64,000 nucleotides of DNA from an uncultured Ignavibacteriota bacterium (GCA_903861125.1 CAIOTF010000017.1:248001-312000); one strand, 5' to 3'; positions 36,852-45,666 are shown, counted from the first letter of the stretch. Program-made: numbers and translations. Notes: a model not told the origin generated them from the sequence alone.

Positions 36852-38390
36852 ATGAGGTCTGTAACTGCCATCGTATTAATGATCTGTTCATTTGTGAACG
36901 CACAACAGATGCCGAAAGATTTTGACGCAAATGTCGAGAAGGTTCTGAAAACATTCAACGTTCCCGGTGTTGCCGTTGCGATTGTAAAAGATGGGAAAGT
37001 GGTGCTCGCAAAAGGATATGGCGTGAAGACTATCGGAACGAATGATAGGGTGGACAGCAAAACAAATTTCAGTATAGCGTCGAATACAAAAGCATTCGTC
37101 GGTACATCGCTTGGGATCCTGGTGGACGAAGGAAAAATAAAATGGAACGACCGTGTAGTGGATCATCTTCCATGGTTTCAGCTCTCCGATCCGTATGTGA
37201 CGAAGGAAATGCGTGTTATCGATCTTCTTGTCCACCGGAGCGGATTAAGCCTTGGAGCCGGCGACCTGTTGATCTGGCCGACAAACACCTACAATCAGAA
37301 AGATGTTGTAAAACGATTTAAGAACATTCCTCTTTCAACAAGTTTCCGCAGTACGTATGCGTATGACAATATTCTCTATCTGATTGCCGGTGAATTGATC
37401 GAGGCAGTTACAGGAATGACGTGGGATACGTTTGTTCGTACGCGCATTTATCAGAGACTGGGAATGAACAATAGCGCTTTAACTTTTGCTGAAGCGGTCA
37501 GGAATGGAAATTCAGCAACGCCGCACGGCGAGATCAACGGCATTGTCCGTCCGGTTGCAGCGTCGGACAGTGCAAAGACGAATCCTGCCGCAACCGTAAA
37601 TACAAATGCAGAGGATATTGCAAAATGGATGATCTGCCAGTTGGATTCCGGAAAACTTTCTGACGGCACTACGCTTGTAACACCTGCAACAGTCCGCACG
37701 TTATGGTCTGTTGTTACGCCTCTTCCGGTAAGTAAAGTCGCGAAAGAACTTGCACCGCTGCAGCCGAATTTTGCCGGGTACGGTGCCGGATTTTCACTGC
37801 GCGACTATCGCGGTAAAAAATTAGTCTGGCATACAGGCGGACTGTCAGGATTTGTTTCTCTGGTGGCAATGATACCGGAATTACGGGCTGGTGTGGCTGT
37901 CTTTACCAATCAGGAGGAGTCAGGAGCGCTCTATTCCATCGGCTGGCGTGTATTGGATCAATATCTGAACGCTAACTATGATTGGATATCAGCATATAAA
38001 ACGATAAAAGACCGTACCGATTCAACGAACAACGCTGCTGAAGCAAAAAGTGCTGTATCACGCGATTCGCTTTCCACACCGTCGCTGCCGTTGGCAAAAT
38101 ATGCCGGCAAATACAACGACGTGTGGTATGGCGATGTAAGAATTGACTTGAAGGATGGAAAATTGTTCATGCAGATGCTACCGACGCCGTCACTGGGCGG
38201 ATACATGGAACATTATCAGTATAATACATTCATCGTCCGCTGGAGCGATCCTGAGATGCGTGCTGATGCATTCGCGACCTTCTCAATGAATCCTGATGGA
38301 ACTATAGAATTGATAAAAATGAAGGCGGTCTCTCCGGCAACAGATTTTAGTTTTGATTTCCACGATCTGCTGCTGAAGCCGGTTAAATAA
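36852..38390 (+). CDS. Class C beta-lactamase-like serine hydrolase with DUF3471
   Basis: A 512-residue exported protein (signal peptide ends VNAQ). The hydrolase domain has SNTK (residues 77-80, the SxxK nucleophile), YDN in AYDNILYLIAGELIEAVTG (the YxN motif), and HTGG (the HxG third motif). The last 110 residues fit DUF3471, starting near LPLAKYAGKYNDVWYGDVRI, a beta domain common in these hydrolases. The family includes D-aminopeptidases, esterases and penicillin-binding proteins. A role in peptide or peptidoglycan processing is a guess; the substrate is not readable. Confidence 0.88.
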   Translation: MRSVTAIVLMICSFVNAQQMPKDFDANVEKVLKTFNVPGVAVAIVKDGKVVLAKGYGVKTIGTNDRVDSKTNFSIASNTKAFVGTSLGILVDEGKIKWNDRVVDHLPWFQLSDPYVTKEMRVIDLLVHRSGLSLGAGDLLIWPTNTYNQKDVVKRFKNIPLSTSFRSTYAYDNILYLIAGELIEAVTGMTWDTFVRTRIYQRLGMNNSALTFAEAVRNGNSATPHGEINGIVRPVAASDSAKTNPAATVNTNAEDIAKWMICQLDSGKLSDGTTLVTPATVRTLWSVVTPLPVSKVAKELAPLQPNFAGYGAGFSLRDYRGKKLVWHTGGLSGFVSLVAMIPELRAGVAVFTNQEESGALYSIGWRVLDQYLNANYDWISAYKTIKDRTDSTNNAAEAKSAVSRDSLSTPSLPLAKYAGKYNDVWYGDVRIDLKDGKLFMQMLPTPSLGGYMEHYQYNTFIVRWSDPEMRADAFATFSMNPDGTIELIKMKAVSPATDFSFDFHDLLLKPVK

Positions 38391-38411
38391 TTTCAGGATG
38401 TAATTAGAATA

Positions 38412-38639
38412 ATGATTGAAAAAAAAGATCAGCTAAATAATCCACTTCATGGTGTCACACTGGAAATGATTCTAAATCATCTCGTGACACATTTCGGATG
38501 GGAGGGACTGGGGAAGTGTATTCGTATTAGATGCTTCAATGAAAATCCAAGCATCAAATCGAGTTTAACATTTTTACGGAAAACACCCTGGGCAAGAAAA
38601 AAAGTAGAGGAATTATATCTGGAAGTGATCCGCGAATAA
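38412..38639 (+). CDS. VF530-family (DUF2132) small DNA-binding-like protein
   Basis: A 75-residue protein. It has [50 protein letters not shown] and KVEELYL, which match the family consensus I know almost word for word. The structure of Vibrio VF530 shows a SAP-like helical fold thought to bind DNA. It follows the serine hydrolase by 21 bases and ends at a shared bidirectional terminator. Confidence 0.9.
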   Translation: MIEKKDQLNNPLHGVTLEMILNHLVTHFGWEGLGKCIRIRCFNENPSIKSSLTFLRKTPWARKKVEELYLEVIRE

Positions 38640-38643
38640 CAAC

Positions 38644-38680
38644 AAAGACTTCCGGCATCGTTACGATATCGGAAGCCTTT
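38644..38680. terminator. Bidirectional terminator between convergent operons
   Basis: AAAG and CTTCCG (38644-38647, 38649-38654) pair with CGGAAG and CTTT (38670-38675, 38677-38680). An inner ATCG/CGAT pair gives a long stem that works on both strands. It separates the VF530 gene from the end of the leftward respiratory operon. Confidence 0.7.
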
Positions 38681-38688
38681 GCAAAGTA

Positions 38689-39513
38689 CTACGCTTCTAA
38701 AAACATCTGTCCGAGTATACCATCCCAATCAGCATTCGGGAAGTGCCGGTGAAAATCAGGCACAAGTTCGCCTCCGTCGGCAAGTGTTATTCCAACACCG
38801 CTTGTTGCCATTGATATCTGCAGGCGTTCCATTTCCCTCAAAATCCAATTCGGTACTTCGTCGGTTTTCAGAAGATGATCAGTAACTTTTTTTGAATCAT
38901 TTGCTTTTACTTTTAGGTACCATCCTTTTTCGGAATCACCCTGTTCAATCACTTCACCGTCGATTGGGGAGAGAAGACGAATGTCCATATTAGCTTTCTT
39001 TACGACCATACCTTTTCCATTGACCGATAAGCGCGTTCCGATAGGCGGAAGTTCAACTGAATAGGTGCTGCCGATAATTCGCGTGCCGAAATCATCAATG
39101 CCGATCTTGTACGTTCCATCATCCTCTTGCTGAACCCACGTATGTCCCCGATGATACATTCTGTACGGCGGCATTGTGAATCCATACACTTCAAATTGCA
39201 GGAGGGGAGTTTTCGTCTGTTTCGATATCAGCAGTGGATGCACAGAACATGATCTGCAATCGAATCCGTGATCGCATACTCGGTGTTTCACGTCGCCATT
39301 CATTTCGTGGCGGCAGACTTTCATTGCCGGAGACAGGTCTGCAAAATCGGATCGCCATTGGATTTCATCCATGGTCCGATTCTGTTCGGCCCGCTGCGTT
39401 CGCTTCACTGCTACGAACACTGTGGATACTACAACTGCAAAAACGGTAAAGAAAATTGATAAAAATGTAATGTGAAATGCTGTCCAATGAAATTCATATA
39501 CCCAGGGTAACAT
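38689..39513 (-). CDS. Membrane-anchored GcvH-like protein with four-Cys motif and ADGG tail
   Basis: Last gene of the leftward operon. Start at ATG 39513 (GGAGAAG about 5 bases upstream); the open frame continues back to 39621 without good support. The 274 residues contain one N-terminal membrane helix (about 10-36), a four-Cys segment (Cys67, 80, 86, 89 in CRHEMNGDVKHRVCDHGF-DCRSC), and a GcvH-like lipoyl-type domain (about 120-205, GHTWVQ...KIGIDDFGTRIIG...SPIDGEV). Lys173 falls where the lipoylated lysine of GcvH would be. The tail has EMERLQ then GITLADGGEL (245-248 ADGG) and a C-terminal W..IL..MFL. A role in electron or sulfur-carrier transfer to the adjacent complex is inferred, not shown. 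Confidence 0.8.
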   Translation of the reverse strand: MLPWVYEFHWTAFHITFLSIFFTVFAVVVSTVFVAVKRTQRAEQNRTMDEIQWRSDFADLSPAMKVCRHEMNGDVKHRVCDHGFDCRSCSVHPLLISKQTKTPLLQFEVYGFTMPPYRMYHRGHTWVQQEDDGTYKIGIDDFGTRIIGSTYSVELPPIGTRLSVNGKGMVVKKANMDIRLLSPIDGEVIEQGDSEKGWYLKVKANDSKKVTDHLLKTDEVPNWILREMERLQISMATSGVGITLADGGELVPDFHRHFPNADWDGILGQMFLEA

Positions 39514-39535
39514 AGCTTCTCCGTATTGATCGTTA

Positions 39536-40876
39536 TTATGACTTTGTTGAAACAAACTTATTGAGCAGATCCGAAATAAACTTCGGCTGCCATGATTTCT
39601 TTGCATTTCCACTGTCTGCAAATTCCTGCTGAGAAAGTTCTCCGTTTAATTGTGCCAACTCACGTTCTTGTGGGAATATTACGGAATAGCGGTATGTGAA
39701 TGAATAGAGAAGCATACCGTACGCTACAACAAAAAGGAATGTTGCAACTTCTTCCCAACTTGGCGCATAGGTTAAGAAATCGTCAAAAGGCAGTGTCGGC
39801 AGAGCCAGCGTCTGTATCGTCATGACAAAACGGTTGAGCATGATTCCGGTGCAAACCAGGAATCCTGCACCAAGAAGAATTTTTCTATTCTCACGCAAAC
39901 GGCTGCTGAGAAGAATCAGTGCCGGAATGAGACCTAAAATGACGATCTCAGTAAAAAGTATCCACGTTCCAAATGATTGTGTTGCATAAAATTCGAATGC
40001 CGGAAAACCGTTTCCGGGCGACGTACTGTTGATCCAGAAAAGTGTATCGATCGATTTCAGCAGAACGTATGCAATCAGCATTGTTCCGGAGACCTTGCCG
40101 AGGAATTTATACACTTCCGGTTTCACTAACTGTTTTCTGGTGATCTTCTCTACGAGCCAAGTTGTAAGCATGATAAAACTTGGGCCTGCAGCCGCAGCTG
40201 AGATCACGAATAAAAAGAATGTTGACGGCCAGATTCCAAGTTCCTCTCTAAATGCGAACGGACGACCGCGCAGCACACCAAACAGACCGCCGAGCGATCC
40301 CTGATGAAAGAACGAAAGGAATGTTCCGATTCCTGCAAACACAGGCATCAATTTGTGCAGTTCAAATTCGAACACCAGAAATTTCGGTATCGAACGTAAT
40401 TGCCTGTTCTTGAGAATGATAGGAATGTATTCGATAAATAGGACGATCAGATAGCATGTTAGGCAGAATGTCACTTCTGTAAGCATGGAATGGACATTGG
40501 GATGCCAGAACGTAAACCAGGCACGAATCGGCTGTCCAACATCTACTGCCAGCACAAGAATTGCGCCGCTGTAGCAGATAAGTCCGATAACGACAGCACT
40601 GTTGATTACCGCTTTCAATTCCTTCCGGCGTAGAATGTAAAGAAGAAATCCGGTGAAGAATGCGCCGGCTCCAAGAGCTATAACGGTAAGATCCAGAAAT
40701 ATCCATATACCGAAAGCAAAACGGTTGTCCATGTTTGTATGGAACAATCCTTCCGCTAAACAGAGATAGATCGCATAGATGCCGAGTGATAATAATGCGA
40801 TCCATGGGAATATCCAGATCAAAAATTTCGTGAACGAGGTTCGTTGTAACCCGCGCGGGATCAATATTTTATCCAT
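39536..40876 (-). CDS. NrfD-family quinone-interacting membrane subunit (QrcD-like)
   Basis: Start at ATG 40876 behind a strong GGAGGAAA; the open frame back to 40909 overlaps the upstream gene. The 446-residue protein has about ten membrane helices, in the NrfD/PsrC pattern (for example LVLAVDVGQPIRAWFTFWHPN and the FSFFHQGSLGGLFGVLRG region). Such subunits take electrons from or give them to menaquinone on the periplasmic side and pass them to a ferredoxin subunit. Gene order with the ferredoxin, molybdopterin and cytochrome genes is the same as qrcD. It overlaps the ferredoxin gene by 8 bases. Confidence 0.87.
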   Translation of the reverse strand: MDKILIPRGLQRTSFTKFLIWIFPWIALLSLGIYAIYLCLAEGLFHTNMDNRFAFGIWIFLDLTVIALGAGAFFTGFLLYILRRKELKAVINSAVVIGLICYSGAILVLAVDVGQPIRAWFTFWHPNVHSMLTEVTFCLTCYLIVLFIEYIPIILKNRQLRSIPKFLVFEFELHKLMPVFAGIGTFLSFFHQGSLGGLFGVLRGRPFAFREELGIWPSTFFLFVISAAAAGPSFIMLTTWLVEKITRKQLVKPEVYKFLGKVSGTMLIAYVLLKSIDTLFWINSTSPGNGFPAFEFYATQSFGTWILFTEIVILGLIPALILLSSRLRENRKILLGAGFLVCTGIMLNRFVMTIQTLALPTLPFDDFLTYAPSWEEVATFLFVVAYGMLLYSFTYRYSVIFPQERELAQLNGELSQQEFADSGNAKKSWQPKFISDLLNKFVSTKS

Positions 40877-41663
40877 GGATTTCCTCCTGTGCGAGACCGT
40901 TGGCTGCATGTGTGCGGGTCAACGTTTTTTCAGTCATTTCGCGGACCCATTTTTTTTCGGAATGATAATGAACCTTCGGTTCCGTCCCGAGTCGGGAAAG
41001 GAACCGGAATGTGTTTTCACTTTTTGCCAGTTGTGCAACTGCCGTTGTTTCGTCGATCAGGTCGCCGAATGTGATTGCTTTGTTCGGACATGATTCAACG
41101 CAAGCGGGAATATATTCCGCAGGATCGATCTCTCTGTTGCCCTGTGATGCTGCTTTTTGTTTTGCAGCGTGGAGTCGTCCGTGGCAGAAATTGCACTTTT
41201 CCACAACACCGCGCATGCGTGGTGCCACATCGGGATTAAGCTGTTGCTTCATCCCTTCGGTCCATTCCGGATCCCACCAATTGAAATACCGCGCATGATA
41301 CGGACACGCCGTCATGCAGTAACGGCATCCAAGGCATCGCTGCGGAATTTGTCCTACAATACCGGTTGTCGGATCAACGTCAACTGCATTTTGCGGACAA
41401 ACAGTCATACACGGGGTTTCTTTCTCGCATTGCTGGCAGAACATCGGCACAAACACAGATTCGCTTTTTGGAAATTGTTCTTTATTCGAGACCGTGGAGA
41501 TATTCATCCAGGTAATACCGTTGCGTTTATTCATTTTTTCTACAGCAGGAGGGACATTATTCTCAACAGCACACGCAACAGCGCATGCTCCGCAGCCGTT
41601 GCATTTGTCGAGATCAATCACCATTCCATACTTAAATTTTTTATCAGTCATTGTTTCCATCAT
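40869..41663 (-). CDS. Ferredoxin subunit with four [4Fe-4S] motifs (QrcC-like)
   Basis: A 264-residue iron-sulfur protein with no signal of its own. Cys groups: CNGCGACAVAC; CQQCEKETPCMTVCP; CLGCRYCMTACP; and CNFC plus CVESCP further on. Together they give 16 ligands for four clusters, as in DmsB/PsrB/QrcC. Its job is to carry electrons between the NrfD subunit and the molybdopterin-like subunit. ATG 41663 directly follows the TAA of the upstream gene (41666-41664), indicating translational coupling; ATG 41660 and 41651 are alternatives. Without a signal it would be co-exported with its Tat partner. Confidence 0.9.
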   Translation of the reverse strand: MMETMTDKKFKYGMVIDLDKCNGCGACAVACAVENNVPPAVEKMNKRNGITWMNISTVSNKEQFPKSESVFVPMFCQQCEKETPCMTVCPQNAVDVDPTTGIVGQIPQRCLGCRYCMTACPYHARYFNWWDPEWTEGMKQQLNPDVAPRMRGVVEKCNFCHGRLHAAKQKAASQGNREIDPAEYIPACVESCPNKAITFGDLIDETTAVAQLAKSENTFRFLSRLGTEPKVHYHSEKKWVREMTEKTLTRTHAANGLAQEEIHG

Positions 41664-43769
41664 TTACGCTTTCAGAAGTGTTGCGGTGGTAATTCTCCAT
41701 GTTCCATCGTTGTTGACTTCACAGAGATTTAGAATATTGTTTGCCGTTAAATGCAGCGGGGTTTGACTGCCGTTCGGTTGCGGGCCGACCGAAGCTTCAA
41801 TAACACCCTGCCTGATTGCCGAATCGATTTTAATGCGGACCTTCATCGGGCCATTACTTGTTGAAATTGTAGCCGGTTCTTCTTGTGAAAGACCAAGTTG
41901 TTGTGCCGTTAAGGGATTGATCGACACTATTCCATTCACGCTTCGCAGTTCTGTCTCCTGAAATACTTTGCTGAGAATAGGGGACATCTGTGATGCCGAT
42001 GTAGTTCCGCGCCATCCGTGTACGATCATTGTAAGTTCTGCAATTTCTTTTGCCGGCTCTGTTGCCGTTTTCAGCGCGAACGTGAATTTTTTCGGCATTG
42101 TTTGCCGTGTTTTTACATCCATCCATTGTGCGCCGGTTGTTAAAATGTTCCATAATTCGCCGGTTGTTGGAATATCGGCAACATTGATCGTCCGTTGATC
42201 GGAGTAAGAAAAGACAGTTCCGCTTTTTTTGGAATGGATTGATTCCGTTTTTGCTTTCAGCAATTCTTCGTATGTAGGAATAGCCAACGAATAATTCAAA
42301 CTGGTGCTTAATGCCTTGATCACGTCGATAGGTTCAGTAGTAAATTCCTGTTTTTTCAACAGAGGTACTGATAGAGAAAATCCGGCAACACTATTTCCGG
42401 AAGGTGTAGGAATATCGCACAGTGTTTCCAAATGACCGGAAGACGGTATGAGATAATCTGAATGAGCCGAGAGTTCATTTAGGATCGGTGACAAACTGAT
42501 TACAAAATTTTTGCCGGGAATCAGTTTCTTTTCAATCAGTTTCCAGGGAAGTGCATATCCTGATTCGGCTCCGTCAACAATAAGCACTTCGATCGAATGA
42601 TCGGGGATATCGGACCATCGGCTTATTTCGGAACTTTGCTTATCGCTTGAATTTGTATTGCGCGAAATAATGCCGCCGGTTTTTCCTACACTGCCGATTA
42701 ACAGATTCAGTGATGCGATAGCTTTTTCAGTTTCATAATCGAACGGACCGCCGCCCGGATCTGCACCGCTCAGCACTATCGCCGATTCCGCATGGATAAG
42801 TTCACTGGCAATCGCCGTGATCACTCCGGGTTCAATTCCAGTAACGGAAAAAGTTTTTTCCGGACTGAAGTTTTGCACAATATTTTTGAAACCTGCTGCA
42901 TCAACTGCAGAACGATTTACATGTTGAGCAATGCGGCTATCGTTGATTAAAACATATGCGATACTTAATGCTGCTGTCTTTTCGGTTCCCGGCTTCAGTG
43001 CAATCCACTTGTCGGACTGCATCGCTGTTCGGGAATATCTGCTGTCGAACTGAATGAATTTTGCAGTGCGTGAATTTCGAAGTGTGGTCATTCGTCCTGG
43101 TGTTCCCCAGCCGTCAAGCAGCGGAGCACCGAACGAAAGGATCAATTTTGTATTTTCAAAGTCAAAGCCAAACGATTCTGATTTTCGGTCCATCATTATT
43201 TGCAATGCAGTGATGGTGGCATCTTCGCACGAAGGGGAGGTCAGATAAACACCGTTCGTCGTCTTTGCAACGAAGGTACGATAGATCTCGGAAAGAACGC
43301 GGGTCGGCTGTTGGTCGATGACTGCAACTGTGCCTGTTGAATTTTTAATTCGTAATGCAATTTCATCCAGCGCATTTTGAAGAGAAACCGCGGTCATTTT
43401 GCTCTTGCCGGATTTTCCTTCAAACTTGTGCGGATGAACAATGCGTAACGGATGATGCGCCATGTGGTGCCCAGCTAATCCGTTTACACAAAGTGTTCCA
43501 TTCGTGATCGGATGATGTTGAACTCCGCTGATAAAATACGGCATCCCTGAAACGCATTGTGCTTTAATTGCACATCCGCCTCCGCACAAAGTGCAGTGCG
43601 AAAATGCAGTTGAAATCGGTCCATGTGCGAGTTTCGGTATCAGCGACCAATTCTGCGTCCAAATTGCTGAATCATCCAGCATTTTCCATGGAAGCGGGGA
43701 TAAGATGACGCCGAGAATTCCGCCGCCGGTGAATTTTAGAATATCTCTTCGTGTGATTGTCTTTGACAT
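41664..43769 (-). CDS. Tat-exported molybdopterin oxidoreductase-like subunit (QrcB/PsrA-like)
   Basis: A 701-residue protein of the DMSO-reductase superfamily. It begins with a twin-arginine signal (TRRDILK, Arg7-Arg8). Cys59, 62, 66 and 94 (CTLCGGGC...TLCVNG) form the N-terminal [4Fe-4S] motif. Later segments (DSRYSRTAMQSDKWIALKPGTEKT, SGADPGGG, YLIPSSGHLE) fit the family. A Cys in LTSPSCEDAT is in the zone of the Mo-ligand Cys of PsrA, but I cannot show it binds Mo; QrcB is known to lack Mo. The length is close to QrcB. The substrate (quinone-linked or a sulfur compound) is unresolved. Confidence 0.87.
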   Translation of the reverse strand: MSKTITRRDILKFTGGGILGVILSPLPWKMLDDSAIWTQNWSLIPKLAHGPISTAFSHCTLCGGGCAIKAQCVSGMPYFISGVQHHPITNGTLCVNGLAGHHMAHHPLRIVHPHKFEGKSGKSKMTAVSLQNALDEIALRIKNSTGTVAVIDQQPTRVLSEIYRTFVAKTTNGVYLTSPSCEDATITALQIMMDRKSESFGFDFENTKLILSFGAPLLDGWGTPGRMTTLRNSRTAKFIQFDSRYSRTAMQSDKWIALKPGTEKTAALSIAYVLINDSRIAQHVNRSAVDAAGFKNIVQNFSPEKTFSVTGIEPGVITAIASELIHAESAIVLSGADPGGGPFDYETEKAIASLNLLIGSVGKTGGIISRNTNSSDKQSSEISRWSDIPDHSIEVLIVDGAESGYALPWKLIEKKLIPGKNFVISLSPILNELSAHSDYLIPSSGHLETLCDIPTPSGNSVAGFSLSVPLLKKQEFTTEPIDVIKALSTSLNYSLAIPTYEELLKAKTESIHSKKSGTVFSYSDQRTINVADIPTTGELWNILTTGAQWMDVKTRQTMPKKFTFALKTATEPAKEIAELTMIVHGWRGTTSASQMSPILSKVFQETELRSVNGIVSINPLTAQQLGLSQEEPATISTSNGPMKVRIKIDSAIRQGVIEASVGPQPNGSQTPLHLTANNILNLCEVNNDGTWRITTATLLKA

Positions 43770-43820
43770 ATTGTTTTCCGGTAAAAAAATCAGAAGGGTT
43801 CACCGTGAAGTGAACTCTAT

Positions 43821-44402
43821 TTATTTATGACATTCAATACAGCCGTCCCGCCGTCCGTTGTCGCCGTGGCATCGTACGCATTTACTCATTTTCATCCCTT
43901 CCCACGAATTGGACGAAAAACCTGAAATATTCGCTCCCCAAATATCCCTGCTGTAACCGGATATCCTGTTCGTCTGTTGAGTCCGTAAAAATTCGGAACT
44001 TCCGTGCTGACCATGACACTCTTCGCATTTTAATCCACCAAGTTTAACGTGCGGTGCATGGGAAAAAAATGCATTATCCGGCTGCCGTGAGTACACGAAC
44101 CAGGGAATCTCTTTGTTTGGTGTTATGTAATCCTCAACCATCCGTTTTTCATTTTTTGATTCACCGATCGGAGAGGAATGACATTCGGCGCATTTTGCTA
44201 TTGCAGGAATACCTTGAAAACGACCTTCCGAGTTGGTTGAATGACAGTCTTCACATGCCATTCCTCCTTTTTCGCCTGTATGAGCAATATGACTGAACTG
44301 CAACGGCTGTTGATTGTTCCGATACAGAGCATAAGGAAAAACATACCAGCCGATGATTAATCCGAATAGTATGCCGCCGATTGAAATGATCTTTGATCTC
44401 AT
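43821..44402 (-). CDS. Pentaheme cytochrome c, membrane-anchored (QrcA/ActA-like)
   Basis: A 193-residue protein. An N-terminal hydrophobic helix (ISIGGILFGLIIGWYVFPYALY) serves as signal anchor. Five CXXCH sites follow at residues 50-54 (CEDCH), 71-75 (CAECH), 126-130 (CEECH), 175-179 (CVRCH) and 188-192 (CIECH). Extra His (HIAH, HAPH) can be distal ligands. It resembles the QrcA and ActA cytochromes: QrcA has six haems and ActA five, so this one is intermediate. It would accept or donate electrons on the periplasmic face. It overlaps the upstream gene by 4 bases (ATGA). Confidence 0.92.
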   Translation of the reverse strand: MRSKIISIGGILFGLIIGWYVFPYALYRNNQQPLQFSHIAHTGEKGGMACEDCHSTNSEGRFQGIPAIAKCAECHSSPIGESKNEKRMVEDYITPNKEIPWFVYSRQPDNAFFSHAPHVKLGGLKCEECHGQHGSSEFLRTQQTNRISGYSRDIWGANISGFSSNSWEGMKMSKCVRCHGDNGRRDGCIECHK

Positions 44403-45355
44403 TTGTATGATTTCCAGAGGGTTAGGGGTGAAAAAAAATCGTTGTAAAGTTTTAGCAGTTCTTCACGCGTCAATTGATGCACAAATCCTTTTTGGAAAAA
44501 TCCGCCGTCGGCCATCAGCACCGCGCCGCGCATATCGGGTTGTGCTGATATCTGGTGTGCAAGTGATGTCATTCGTTCCATTTCCTGTTTCATCCAGGGT
44601 TGAACGTCGCAGCCGGAGATCAATCCTTCAATTTTGTTGCTTCTGCTTTTTGTTTTTTCTTCCGTTGTCTCGAATAGCCACCCAACCGTATACGGGTCGG
44701 CCATGATCTTGTCCGGATTTGTCCGCAGGTATGTATTTGCCCGTGTGATGTTCATGTGCAACGGAAAAACAAATTGAAGATCAACACCGCCTACAGAGAA
44801 TGAAATTGCCGGACGATGATATCCTTTTGTCGTAACAAAGGTGATGTGATCGACTGTTCCGAGAGCTTTTGCAAGGAATGCATCTATACCGATATGGCAG
44901 ACGCCATCATTCCCGATTTCCATCCACATATGATTGGGTGTGTAGAAAAGATTTCCTGGACATGTAACATCATCAATTGTGTGATCGGGGCAGTGAGCAA
45001 GCATATCCGACGAACCGGTAATTGTTACAGATTCATTCGGCTGTGCAAGTCCCAGATATAATTCGCAGTATTTGTGACTGTCCGTACCGCATTGCGATAG
45101 AACGGATTCGGTGTAGGGAATATATTTTGTAACTGCTGCGGCAGTACAGTATTGAACAAGCGATTCATGAAGGAAGGGGCAATGATCGATGCTCGGACGA
45201 TCTTCCATGTGCTGCTTTGCAGCAGGACAGTTAACGTATTCACGAGACGAGCACCGTTCATTCTCCGGCTGTTCTGAGAGTCGGACGATCATTTTTCTGT
45301 ACGCAGAGGCACGGCAGAATTTTACCTGTGCTTCTCTTAAAAATGGACATCGCAT
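44399..45355 (-). CDS. GcvH-like protein with duplicated four-Cys module and ADGG tail
   Basis: A 318-residue soluble protein. Residues 1-100 are an internal duplication: RCPFLREAQVKFCRASA (Cys3, Cys14) with Cys35 and Cys43, and again HCPFLHESLVQYCTAAA (Cys59, Cys70) with Cys89 and Cys97. Spacing is nearly identical (11, 19-21, 8), suggesting two metal or iron-sulfur sites. Residues about 140-230 look GcvH-like (HMWMEIGNDG, CHIGIDAFLAKALG), but the lipoyl-lysine zone (FVFPLHMNITRAN) has no lysine. The tail has EMERM and LMADGGFF, as in the gene at 38689. It is preceded by GAGAGG. No catalytic role is evident; an electron-transfer or assembly role is inferred from context. Confidence 0.75.
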   Translation of the reverse strand: MRCPFLREAQVKFCRASAYRKMIVRLSEQPENERCSSREYVNCPAAKQHMEDRPSIDHCPFLHESLVQYCTAAAVTKYIPYTESVLSQCGTDSHKYCELYLGLAQPNESVTITGSSDMLAHCPDHTIDDVTCPGNLFYTPNHMWMEIGNDGVCHIGIDAFLAKALGTVDHITFVTTKGYHRPAISFSVGGVDLQFVFPLHMNITRANTYLRTNPDKIMADPYTVGWLFETTEEKTKSRSNKIEGLISGCDVQPWMKQEMERMTSLAHQISAQPDMRGAVLMADGGFFQKGFVHQLTREELLKLYNDFFSPLTLWKSYK

Positions 45356-45384
45356 ATTATACCTCTCGCTTCATTGTTGCTGCT

Positions 45385-45666
45385 TCAATTCTCAGAACGT
45401 TGAATGTTCTTATTGTCTTCGTCTATTCCGTATTTTTCTTTTTCATCGATCACTTTGCCGCCGTCTGCCATGGTAATGCCCAGGTCCTGCAGCATAAATG
45501 AATGATCATCCTGCAATTGGGGAACGCGTACTTTACTGCGAACATCTGCAAAGAGTTCTTTTGCGATAACAACGCCGACTGCGGCAATGCATACCAATGT
45601 TACAATACCTAAACCTGCATTTGTGATAGTCAGCCAAAGTGTTTCCGAATCCATTGAAGTAAACAT
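45385..45666 (-). CDS. Small one-helix membrane protein with ADGG tail
   Basis: First gene of the leftward operon, 93 residues, with a strong site TAAGGAGATA just before ATG 45666. One membrane helix (about 14-35, AGLGIVTLVCIAAVGVVIAKELF) is followed by a polar tail containing GITMADGGKV (ADGG at 67-70). This matches the GITLADGGEL of the gene at 38689 and LMADGGFF of the gene at 44399. It may anchor or recruit the others to the complex, by inference. I do not recognise a family. Confidence 0.7.
   Translation of the reverse strand: MFTSMDSETLWLTITNAGLGIVTLVCIAAVGVVIAKELFADVRSKVRVPQLQDDHSFMLQDLGITMADGGKVIDEKEKYGIDEDNKNIQRSEN

Noticed and set aside
41664-43769. Calling the molybdopterin-like subunit a formate dehydrogenase or nitrate reductase
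   Set aside because: The genes beside it (NrfD, pentaheme cytochrome) and the Cys59/62/66/94 pattern fit Psr/Phs/Qrc-type complexes; nothing points to formate or nitrate, so no substrate was assigned.
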